64,000 nucleotides of DNA from Sarcophilus harrisii (Eukaryota; Chordata; Mammalia; Dasyuromorphia; Dasyuridae): assembly GCF_902635505.1 (NCBI RefSeq), contig NC_045431.1:72675501-72739500 (forward strand), written 5' to 3'. Below, in pieces: positions 43,241-53,929 of the stretch; position 1 is the stretch's first letter, and every line of letters begins with the position of its first letter. Under the pieces are notes generated by a model. That model was not told the DNA's origin, did no database searches, and saw only the letters and a list, made by a program, of their open reading frames with translations. The translations under genes were made by a program, and so were the position numbers.

Positions 43241-45002
43241 GCCTGATTGATGCCATGAAAAAATTCATGGGTACCACATGGTCTCTCCTCTCCTCCTCTC
43301 CCTGGGTCTCACTCCAGAAGCCTGTTCTTAAGCTTGCTTTTCTGGTTGGTTCCTCTGGCATAGGGAGGAAGTTCCACATCACATACTGAAACTTCACCAT
43401 CTTCCTCCTAGTGCTACTTTAATTTATTGCTGCCCCAATTTATTTGTGTTTAACTATACACACAGAATGTTGAGTTGGCCATAGTGATAATGTATTAAAC
43501 ATTCTGGTTAAAGGCTCCAGTAGTTAATAATTTCTTATAAAGAGGGCAGGACCACTTTAAAACATTTTCTTTTCTTTCCTGAAAAAGATTCCAAGGAGAT
43601 CTCAATTCCATGGCTAGGTTTTAGATGAGTAGCTACATAATACATCATTGTGAATGGCTGCAGTTCACACACTACATTATGTTGTTGGCAGTGTCCCCCC
43701 CCCCAAATGCTGCCCACATTTGGTATGGGCACCCAGTGGATACGTGAGAGATTAAGTTTGTGACCAACCAAATCTTGTATTTTGGGGCAGATGTTGCTGG
43801 GATTTCCAAAAAGCCATTGTTCCGGGTATTTAGATCTAAGTTAATTTTTAAAAACCTGGGTAATTGCCCCAGCCAACCTATTTCACTGTGGATATAAGGG
43901 ACTTAATCTGACAGTTCTGATAGCTTGGTCTACCTTGATAAATGAAAATAAAAATATAGTTTTAATGACTTTGTTTTCTTTAGGATGACACAATCTCATT
44001 TCCAAAGAAATTAACTCTCCTAAATATTTGGCCAAGTTGACATTAAAGTGCTTAGAAATACCTGCCTTTTAATCTGTGTACTTTTTTTTGCACAATTGAT
44101 CAAAAAGCATGCACTGTGTAATATTATCAGAAAGAACAAGTAATAATTTCTATTTACTTAAAAAGTTTTACAGATAGGACATAAAGTCTTAATTATATGT
44201 GCATCACTGTGTATAACTATGCTTGTTTATACCATGGAGTGTAGCTGGCTGTTTCACTTTCCAAGGATCTGCCATATCACTCATTGTTAAAACACTCAGC
44301 TTAGTTATCTGGAAGCCCAATATGCCTTTTGTATAAAATCCCTTATAGATGTCCTTTATTAAAACAAAAATGTCCTAAAAAAGCAGGTCACCAACAAAAT
44401 GATTTTAAAAAGAGTACCAGCTCTGAGAATGCCTTTAATTAAGAAATTGATGAGCAACTCCTAGAGAAAGGAGCTTTAGACTGTGGAGATGTCCTTTCCC
44501 AGCTCCGTGGTCTTTAGGCTTTGTTAAAAGTGACCGATTTTGTTGGGACATGGCTGATGCAATTCTCATTGAACTACACGATATTTATTAATTTGTAGGG
44601 GAAAATGCCAGTTTCTTCCCTCTTTTAATTTGTCTGTTGTATTTGAAATATTTCCTTGTCCAATTGGACAGAAGAAGTTGAAGGGGAAGGTTTTGAAGAG
44701 GATCCAGCTTAAGAGACACAGTCCTGGATAGTCACAAGAGGCTTTGGTTGAAAGCATTGTGGGGAACTCAGAGATGGCACTGTGGGACCCCAAAAGCACA
44801 GTTAAGGTAAGTGAATGTGTTACAGCCACGTCGTTCTGCTGGGAAGATGGCAGCTTCCTAAAATAGAAGACACATGGTCTAGTGCAACTTGGGCATAATG
44901 CAGAATATCTGACAGTAGAAGTTCTGCTGGATGGTAGATTTGTGTGTTTCCACAGACATCCAAATAAACTCTTTCAAAACAACAGATGATTAAAGTAAAG
45001 GA

Positions 45003-45008
45003 TTTATT
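45003..45008 (-). terminator. NR3C2: Polyadenylation signal AATAAA for NR3C2
   Basis: tttatt on the plus strand is AATAAA on the minus strand, about 2.45 kb after the stop. Cleavage is inferred near 44985. Confidence 0.7.
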
Positions 45009-45229
45009 GTAATCTGCTTACAGTCGTTTGCAAAGACAGACATACGTTTTTGCATAAAGATATAAATTGCTTTTTTCAAACTAATTTAGTGTGTTTTTTT
45101 TAATTCTATGAAGAAGTTTCAGTGAATTATGAATTGTACCAAACCAAGATTTTTAAGAGCAATATGGTACAAAAATAAGAGCAAACAGACAATTTGGACT
45201 GGGACAAGCATTCAACAGTGAGTTTAGAA

Positions 45230-45237
45230 TATGGCTT
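45230..45237 (-). promoter_or_regulatory. NR3C2: miR-135 seed match (8-mer) in NR3C2 3'UTR
   Basis: tatggctt on plus is AAGCCATA in the mRNA, a full 8-mer match to the miR-135 family. miR-135a has been reported to act on the NR3C2 3'UTR in human. Site function here is inferred. Confidence 0.5.
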
Positions 45238-46480
45238 TGCTGTTTAATCAAGCAAAGTTACCTGGAGACAGAAAAAGCCAGTAACTTTGTTAATACAAAA
45301 AGCTGATGCAGACCGTATTCATCCCAAACCTCGTTAAGTTGAAATTCCAATTCTGTAAAAATTAAGTCTGAACTAAAAAGCGGCAATTGTCTCCATTTCT
45401 GTTCCAGAAACCCCCAGTCTGCATGCTGTGTATTTATCACCTTCCACCGTAGCTTTCGTATTGCTGTGCAAGTCAGTTTGTAGTTAAAGATCTGTTGATT
45501 AAATTAAATTCCTGAAGTTGCAAAGTATGTAAGAAGACCAGACCCCTTTCCCTCTTGAGTACAGCTTTCCTACGTTTACCATAACATAAGGCCGGTGTCA
45601 TTGAGAAAGACCAGGGTCATGTGGCCGTGGGTGAATGGGCTCCCATTAGGTGGACAGGGCGGCGAGGAGGGAATGCTGCATTCTCGGGGATGGAGAGTTT
45701 GGGGAAATGGATGTGATTTCCATGAGTAATTGAGTACTTATGTTAATCATTACTCTCAGAAAGGTTCCTTGGGCCTCTACTCTCAGCAGTTTATCTTGTG
45801 AAATCAGACTGTTAGCTCTGCCCCCAAACATGCTCATTTATGCTTCCAGGCTTCCCAGAGACCTGAGCCTGAACCAGATGAATTGAGTTGAACTTTCGGT
45901 GTTCTCATTTGTTGGTAGGAGCTGCGGTTTTCATTATAAAAAGCTTATTTTGAAGATGTCAACCCCACCAATAATCTGCCCATTTCAATTGGAGAGATCT
46001 GCCCTCCCAGAATCTATGTTCCCTTGACCTTCCCCTACATCAGGAATAGAAACCGGTAAGAGGTTGCTCGCATTTTCTCCCAAAGAAAGAAGCATAAAAC
46101 AGGTGGAAAGCAACCTTTAAACCATTCCCCCTCCTCCTCCCCCTTAGTCCCAATAGCATATGACTTACTTGTGTTTGTGGACAAGAGAAGAGGCAGAGTC
46201 TCCCTGCAGCCCTAAAGCTGTCAAGGCTCCTGAACCACCTGTTTGTTGTGTCTTGTTAAATGAAACCTTCATGATGCTGTAAACACAACTCAACAACGCT
46301 CCTTGGGGAAGGTGGAAGCCGGAGTCCTTAAGTGTACTCAGCTCACAGGTACTTGTAAGTGGCAGACAAAAGGGGAAACGGAATACAGAAGAATAGAAAG
46401 GCTTAAAGACAACTGAAAAACTTTGTGTGGTTATTTACAACAGACACTGTAAAATGGTAAATCTTCTATGATGCTAAAAA

Positions 46481-46487
46481 AAGGCAC
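46481..46487 (-). promoter_or_regulatory. NR3C2: miR-124 seed match (7-mer) in NR3C2 3'UTR
   Basis: aaggcac on plus is GTGCCTT in the mRNA, the miR-124 7-mer. miR-124 has been reported to act on the NR3C2 3'UTR in human. Confidence 0.45.
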
Positions 46488-46547
46488 AGCTTTCCCTTTC
46501 TTAAATACACTGTAAACGCTTCATTAGGCATGCAGAACATTTCACTT

Positions 46548-46571
46548 TACAAAAAAAAAAAAAAAAAAAAA
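46548..46571 (-). repeat. NR3C2: U-tract in NR3C2 3'UTR
   Basis: About 23 A residues on plus, U in the mRNA. Length is likely to vary between individuals and to be prone to sequencing error. Confidence 0.8.
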
Positions 46572-47198
46572 ATTACCTTGTTTGTTTAGACAAAGATAGT
46601 ACTTAAATAGTCTCCAGCAAAATAGAATTCTTTCAAAAATACTTTCCCATTCATCCTATTAACCATTAAAGATTTTTTTTTGTATGTGTCTCATTTACAA
46701 AAGTTCCTTACACCTTATTTCAGGTCCTTCACAATTTATACATACAGTAATGTACAGTACAGCAAAAGACTGCGAAAAATTATTTGTAAAGCCAGCACAA
46801 TAGATAATATAAATTGAAACTGAAGCATTTGTTTTAACATCTTATCCATTTAATTAAATAATAAATGGACACCCAAGGGTGTGTCCACTGGTGATGGAGG
46901 ATAACATGGGAGAACAAATGCCCCAGGCGGGGAGGTGATTATTCCACACCAAATGTTCCATTATTACACAAGAGGAGTCTGTATATATTTTTTCTCTTTT
47001 TTGTTTTTTTTTTAAATAAGAAAAGAATATTAATGCCCCATATTTGACTGTACGTTTTATGTGCAAACCAAGGGTAAGCTTTAAAAAGTTCATTAGTCCT
47101 TGAACCCTTTTACAACAAGCAAACAATACCAGAAACTACATGGCATATTGAAAACTTCCATCTGTTAAAATATCAAAATCAAAGAGTTATTGACTAGA

Positions 47199-47206
47199 TA
47201 TGGCTT
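47199..47206 (-). promoter_or_regulatory. NR3C2: miR-135 seed match (8-mer), second site
   Basis: tatggctt on plus again gives AAGCCATA, about 250 bases after the stop codon. Confidence 0.5.
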
Positions 47207-47455
47207 TTCATCCAGAGGAACGGGATCAATTTCTAAGCACTGAGGGTAAGGAGAAGAGCTCTTAAATCATCCAGTTCTTGCCAAATCCATGTCGAACTGC
47301 TTTCCAGTCCCCAAACCCTTGATGTGATTTTAAACTTGAAAAACTGCTGAACTGTGAATCATCTCATGTTAAAAATGTGATTTCTTGGGTCCTTCATGGG
47401 TGTGGAATAACACGGGGAAACTTAAGGCAAAGTTCTTCCATTAAGACATTTTCCA

Positions 47456-47611
<156 letters not shown>

Positions 47612-48119
47612 CTACAACACAGAGACAGAGGGGAAAAGGAAGTGAGCTTTATTTCAAGGTAAAATGCAGACATCCAGGGATTTTTATTTTTATTTTTTTT
47701 TAAGGAAATTACATAATTCTGCCTGATTAAATTTTACCAGTTGTCCTTGGATGGAGGAAGGGGTGGAGGCAGCCACAAGGTAGAGCATGATTAATTGAAA
47801 TACAGATTTATAAAGTCGTCACACAGTTGTTACAGACTCTGAATTCAAATTGCCGTTTTTCTGAACAACATAAAAATACAATCCAAGATAATAGTAAATT
47901 GATGATTTTTCTCAGTCAATAGGCTGCTTGCAAGGATCACTTTACTTGAGTCTAGCATCAATGAAATATAATTGGTCTCCGTTTCAATGGGATATGGTGT
48001 TCTCATATGCTATGATGAGACTTCTATCAAAGTCTTATTCTGTTAAATTTTCTGGCAAAAGTACTCTTTAAAACATCTATGGCTCCAAGCTTTTTGTACT
48101 GTAGAGTTTTCAAACTAAG

Positions 48120-48283
48120 GCATGGATTTGGTCTTGGACATAGATTCATTTTTAAGCTTGGGCCACCCTGGGAGCCTTAGTTTCCCTATTTAAAAGATAT
48201 TGGTGTTGATTTAACAATCTATAAGGTTTCTTCTAGCTTTAAGTTCATGATTTTATGAATGCAGATATGTGCTAGGGGTATCA

Positions 48284-48316
<33 letters not shown>
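48120..48316 (+). repeat. MIR remnant and long T-tract
   Basis: 'gcatggatttggtcttggac', 'gagccttagtttccctattt', 'ggtttcttctagctttaag' suggest a forward MIR. About 30 T follow at 48287-48316. Confidence 0.55.
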
Positions 48317-48317
<1 letters not shown>

Positions 48318-49554
48318 TAAGAGTTGATTCACAGGAAATGATTTCATTTAAACTCAGATCTGTGCGTTTCAGAAGTAATGGTTCCAGTGTTACAAAGGAA
48401 AGTAGTAGGGGCAGAAACTGATCTGTTTTCAACTTGGCAATCATGTCTTCAATGGGCAAAACCCTAAGAATTAACATTTCTGTTAGAAGACATACTAAAG
48501 TGACAATGACAGTCTTCTGGCTGTTAAGAACTTCATTAGTTTTGGGTTCCCCACTAACTGGCTTTTTTGCTAATGAACCATTCAGGATATATTTCTTTCT
48601 TACAGCTTCAAAATTCCATTACTCCTCTATGCTCCTAGTGTCTAAGAAGAACTTTTGGATTAGTTTTTTTGTTTTGTTTTTCCCTCCCACCTCTCAAGAA
48701 GTCCTATAAAAAGCAATAAAACATAAAAACAACTTCTAGGAAGAATTTAGCACCAAATAGCACTACCCTTCCAGTTCTCCCATATTTTCACTACTACGTA
48801 CAATTCAGTAATTTGGCCTTTGGACCTTCAAGGTACAAAGAAAATGATTTATATCATCAGGTAGCAGCGTTAATAAGAAGGGTCAAATCCTGAATCAAGA
48901 ATCTGTCAATCAGAAAGGGGTAATCATTTGTCATTAATTATCTTTCCACATGCATAATACTCAGTTATGTGCCAAGAAAGTTCAATAAGCCTCCTCTGTT
49001 CCTTTACTGAGCTTATTTTAAAAAGACAAAATGATCAAAAAACCAGTTGTTTAAATACTGTTGCCCCAATATTATGACAAACATGACCTTGTTCTCCCAA
49101 TACAAATGACCAATTTTAATTCCATCTCTATGATTTCTCAAGAGGTCTATTGACTAACCTGTACCTCTTCAAATGCAACATTTTATGTTTCATACTCATC
49201 AGAGTCAATTTGGAAAAGCACTTCAGAGATCATCTAATTCATTGTTTCTGAAATTGTGTTCTGTAGAATCCAGGGAATTTACAAAGCAGCCCAAAGGGGC
49301 TGCATAGAGAACAAACTTATAATGTTCAGATAGTCTAGAGAGGAAACAGCTTCTAGGTAATTTTTGTACCAGTGCTTATTATGGATAATTGGGTAAAATT
49401 GGTTAGGTCTGAAGGGACAAGTACGTAATAGTGTTAATAACCAAGACTAATGGTGGTAGTAGGGGAAATCATTAACCTAATTCAAGTACCAAATATGAAA
49501 GAAACAGACAGTGATCTTGACCTCGAGTTCATATCTAATGAAAGTGGTGGTGGC

Positions 49555-49790
49555 GAGCATTAAATAAAGCACTCACTATGTGCTAGACACTGTGCTAATA
49601 ACACTTATAAGCAAAATTATATCATTTAATCCTCACCTAACTGGTAAATGCTATTATCCCTTTTTACATTTGTGGAATATAATGATGCAAACAATTTAAG
49701 TGTCACACAGCTAGTAATTATCTGAGCACACATCTGAACTTGGGTCTTCTGATTCCAGGTATCCTCTGCATTACCTAGTTGTTGATGTGC
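49555..49790 (-). repeat. MIR, reverse orientation
   Basis: 'agcactcactatgtgctaga', 'cactgtgctaataac', 'atttaatcctcacctaactg', 'gtcacacagctagtaattat' and 'ctgaacttgggtcttctgat'. Confidence 0.85.
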
Positions 49791-51084
49791 AATTTAAATG
49801 CAAAAAAAAAAGATCATTCATAATTCTAGAAGAATTACAAAATAAGATGAAACTGAATAGTGGGAAAAAACCCTCAAAATTTTAAAGTGACATTTTTTTG
49901 ATGAAGTGAAATAACTTCCTCAAGTACTGGGAAATCACACTTTGGCTGAAAAAGAACTTTGTAATTTTCAAAGCCTATTCACTGATAAAGCAAATGGTTT
50001 CCCCAAGGTAGTTTATATCTTATTTGTAATATTTGGGTCTCAGTATTTATTGGCCTTTTTTTCCTTTAAATTTGACAGCAAATTTCTTGGACAATGGGAA
50101 AAAATTCAAAGCATAGTTCTAAAAAAGGCCCAATTTTGAAGGTTTCAGTTCTGAGTTAGACATGCCTAGTAAAGAGTATCCCTGTAACTTCAGTGGACTA
50201 TCTCTAGATCTGTGCTGAGTTGTTTATGAATGGCTCATCACAAATCCATCAATGTTATGGGGAATTTTAACTCAAAATACATGTCCTACTAATGCGGATG
50301 AAATCTAAACAAGATTCAAATGTCACTGGGAAATGTTTCACAACAGAAATAAATATATAATACAGCATAGACAATGTTAAATTGTGGTTTCTTAAGTAAA
50401 TAAGTGGCTTGCAGGGCCACTTTGCAGTTTCTATTTAACACTACTAGTATAGACAACAGAAAATACAAAGTTTAACTTGTTCTCTACTTGGCTCTAAAAA
50501 GACGTCACCAAGTCTGAGAATTCTCTTACTCTTTGGGTCTCACCAAAGGACTTAAGTAACCAAGAATCCCATCGTGGAATCAGCTGTGTCAGTGGATACA
50601 GATTAGGAATCCTCCTCCTCATTACCAGAGCTGTTCTTACTTATCCTCCAAGATAACCCTATTGCTGTCACTTGGGTAAAAGTGGAAGAATAAGGTAGAA
50701 CTCAGAAACCAAAAAGCCTCTGCTCACATTCCCATGGTAAATCACCACTTTAGTTTCTACTTCTGTAAAATGAGGCTAACATCTGCACTCTCCTTGCATA
50801 GAAAGTTGCATTATATAAGTTGGGAGCTATTTCTTAAGTGGTCTCTACCACCACTACTCACAAAGCACTTTGGGGTACAGTATATTTCCTCAGGCTTCAC
50901 TATTATATCTAATACTGTTGCTTGAGGTGAAAGGAAATTCAGTTACTTGTCTAGAGTCGCACATCTTCTGAGGGATCCTGTTTAATATGCCACTTGTTTG
51001 ATGGTAATTATGGTTTGACTTATTCTTTTATTTTTATTTGAATTTTGTTTTACTTAAATAAGATTTCTATTGAGATATTTTTCT

Positions 51085-51460
51085 CTTTCAATCATTCCCT
51101 TCTCTCCCTTTATACCACAACTGCCCTAAATCCAGATTACTGCAATAGAGGCCTCCTCATGTGTTCCCCTACAGTCAATGTCTTCCTTTTCTAATCCTTC
51201 TTCCAAACAGCTGCTGGATTGACATTCCCCAAGCACCGTCTAATCCCATAGCTTTTCCATTGCCTCTAGGACAAAAGACATACATCTCTGGCAATTAAAG
51301 TCTTTCACATTTTGGTTCCAGCACACCTTTTCAGGTTTATTATATATACTTTGAGCCATTATCATCTCACAGACTACAATCTAGCCCAACTGGTCTCCCT
51401 GTTGTTCCTCCTTCATTTCTTGGTCCCTTAGAGATGCTTTGCTTCAGCCCCACCTCCACT
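51085..51460 (+). repeat. LINE-2 ORF2 fragment
   Basis: 'ccagattactgcaatagagg', 'cctcctcatgtgttcccct', 'gctgctggattgacattccc', 'ttttccattgcctctaggac' follow the C-terminal LINE-2 ORF2. Confidence 0.75.
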
Positions 51461-51654
51461 AAAATCATTTTAAATTTATTTAGTAGATACCCCACATTTA
51501 CATATCCATAAACAGTTGTTTACAATATAAACAGTACCACATGTGAAATAATGAAAAAAAAATTTGATTTTAAGTCTGAGAACACGGGTCCAAATCCCAG
51601 CTTTGCTGTGCATTTTTTTCTGGGCCTTTGAAGCCACTGCCAGCTCTAAATCTC

Positions 51655-51775
51655 AACCCCTATTCCAGGCTTTATCCCTCCAGTTGAAGGTAAGTTTCCC
51701 AAAGACAAGGATTCTCACTTTTGTATGTATAACCATGGCACATTTCATGTGCTTAATAAAAAGCTTATGGGTTTA
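51655..51775 (+). repeat. LINE-2 3' end
   Basis: 'ttcccaaagacaaggattct' and 'catttcatgtgcttaataaa' form a decayed LINE-2 terminus, probably of the same copy as 51085-51460. Confidence 0.5.
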
Positions 51776-52329
51776 AAAATTCTTAGATGCATTAAAGAAA
51801 TCAAAGAAGTTAAAACTCACACTTCAGTAAATGCTCAGCACTACCTAATGCAAACTAACGCTTTCCCCTGGCCCTTGTTCAGAATTTTCCTTCAGTGCTT
51901 CATGGTACCAAACCTTGTCCCCATTTGACTTCCGTTGAAAGTTTAATTCATTTTCTTTCACCTCTTACATTTCCTGACAACTTAAAATGGGTCTCCTTTG
52001 GCCACTCTTCAGATTTTAAAATTTCAAATCATCATGTATTGTAGTAAGCAAGGAGCTGAGGCAGATGGTTCTGGTGCCCCCAACCCAAACCCTCACCCCA
52101 TCTTCCTGCCACCTGGATGCCTTCAGTGCCATGAGACAAATGGAGGGCGGGGGGGAAGTCTGAAGCAACAGCATTGATTTCCGCAGTCCTTTACAGGCAG
52201 ATCCCAATTTGAGAAGGCAAACAGGAGCACTAATTATAATCAGCAATGATACAGTATCATTAGACATCATAGAAAGATTTGAAAATAAATGGAGATTTCT
52301 GTCTTCCAGCTCTACAGAATGCATCTGCT

Positions 52330-52720
52330 TGGATCTAAGGCAAAGTCAGGCTCAGCCCCACGCATGAGTTCTCCCAGACTGACGGGCGACAGCTGGTGCT
52401 AAGTCAGGAGAGCCCGGGCAAGGTCACAGTGGAGAGCTGCGGCTCTTTGGATGTTCTAACAAACGAGAGCGTCGAGGCTCTAATTAGGACATTTCCCCCA
52501 CTGCACCTCATTGAATCATTGCTCCCGATGGCCGTGCACAGCTGGCGTCCCCCACCCTCCCGTCTGGGTCTGCTGCTTTGCTGAAGACACGCTCGAGCTC
52601 AAATGAGAAGCAGGGGCCACGGGGTCCTGCCTTCTGTGCTGTACCTGGGTGGGAGGCCGCCAGACACTCCGAGTCCAGGGTGAAGGCTCCGTGATTCAGA
52701 GGATGGCGGAGCGTCAGACC
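52330..52720. other. Repeat-free GC-rich patch in NR3C2 intron
   Basis: CpG-containing sequence (gactgacgggcgacagctgg; aacgagagcgtcgaggct; agacacgctcgagctc) with an inner AT motif 'ctctaattaggacatttccc' containing TAATTA, in an otherwise AT-rich intron. No repeat or exon recognised. Confidence 0.5.
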
Positions 52721-53294
52721 TTATTAAAACCACCTCACGGAAGTCTGGCCACAAATGTTTGCTGTGTTGTACTAATTTCTCTGAAATGATTTGCTGTTCC
52801 CAAAATCTGTGCATAATTAGGATTGATTCTTTGGGTAAGATGAATCAGGGGTGGGGAAAGGAAAAGCTATGAGGACAACTTATTTTTAAAAGATTAGAAA
52901 TTTTGCCAAATTTATTTTGGAGGGTTTGGAAGAATTTTTAAAATAGTTCTAATATTCTTATTTAGCTAGATATGGCCTAATATTATTAACTCCCATTAGT
53001 CTACAAATAGCATTCTGAACATTTGAAAACGACTTGCAATAATTAGAGAGTTTTTAATTCATAATCTCATATGAAATTTCATATGAAATTTGTCTTTTGG
53101 GCTGGAGTTTGCTTCTTGGTACTAATGAACCAAGGAAAATCTAAGTCTTACAAAAGCCTAAAACTTTATTTTCAGTGTTGGTTACTCTTCCAGATTCTCT
53201 CCTTAACAACCAAGGCCTGAATGTCATTTTATTGGGACCTGTTGCTAAAATTGCAAGCCTGTCTAGCTTTTGTTTGTAAGCATGCATTTCAGTA

Positions 53295-53530
53295 GGGCAG
53301 CTAGATGGCACAATGCATAGAGCCCCTGTCTAGGATTCAGGAAGACTCATCTTCCTGAATTTAAATCTAGTCTCTGATACTCACGATCTGTGTCATCCTA
53401 GGCCAGTCACTTCATCCTATTTACCTCAGTTTCCTCATCTGTAAAATGAGAAGGAAATGGCCAACCACTCCAGTATCTTTGCCAAGAAAACCCCAACTGG
53501 AGCCATGATGAATCAGACAGGATCAAAAAT
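53295..53530 (+). repeat. CORE-SINE (MAR1/WSINE type)
   Basis: 'gggcagctagatggcacaat', 'cctgaatttaaatctagtct', 'cctcagtttcctcatctgta', 'ccactccagtatctttgcca' and 'ccaactggagccatgatgaa'. Confidence 0.85.
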
Positions 53531-53929
53531 TGACTAAACTAAAAAAACAATATGTTTTAGGAGGCAAACTTGAGGTCTCTCTTCTTCCCAAAAGTTAAGG
53601 GGGAAAATGCAAGAAAGAATGTTATTTACTAATGGAGATGATGAAGAGATATGGAAAGATAAAGCTGCTATGATATTTCTTAGCAACATATTCAAATCAG
53701 GCTATAATAAACCTGACTGCCATCAGTGAAGAAGCTACATTTAGGACATAGCTTTCTTTTAGAAACTTGCCAACTATGTTTAACACAAGGATGAAATGAC
53801 ATTAAGACAATCATTGGGATTGTGGGACCAAAGAGTTGGCAAACTAGATACTCTCCCTACTCCTTGCTAAGTTTTAAAATGCACACACAAACCAAAGAAG
53901 CATTATCTACCAAATAAAATACAATACTG

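Larger units (their letters stand above)
38046..44984. other. Intergenic region between convergent genes
   Basis: 6.9 kb between the two predicted poly(A) sites. It holds the GC-rich block and repeats listed separately. I see no exon, RNA gene or promoter; 38965-39430, 40465-41020, 41170-41590, 41815-42525, 42625-43100 and 43245-44980 show nothing I can name. Confidence 0.75.
44985..47455 (-). other. NR3C2: NR3C2 3'UTR
   Basis: About 2.47 kb from the NR3C2 stop to the predicted poly(A) site, close to the roughly 2.5 kb of the human 3'UTR. It contains no SINE or LINE that I can see, in contrast to its surroundings, which suggests selective constraint. In mRNA sense it carries a U-tract of about 23 (plus 46548-46571), two sites matching the miR-135 seed and one matching miR-124. 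Confidence 0.75.

Noticed and set aside
49215-49340. Possible second hAT-type MITE ('gtttctgaaattgtgttctg')
   Set aside because: Only one terminal-like sequence is visible and no opposite end or target duplication was found.
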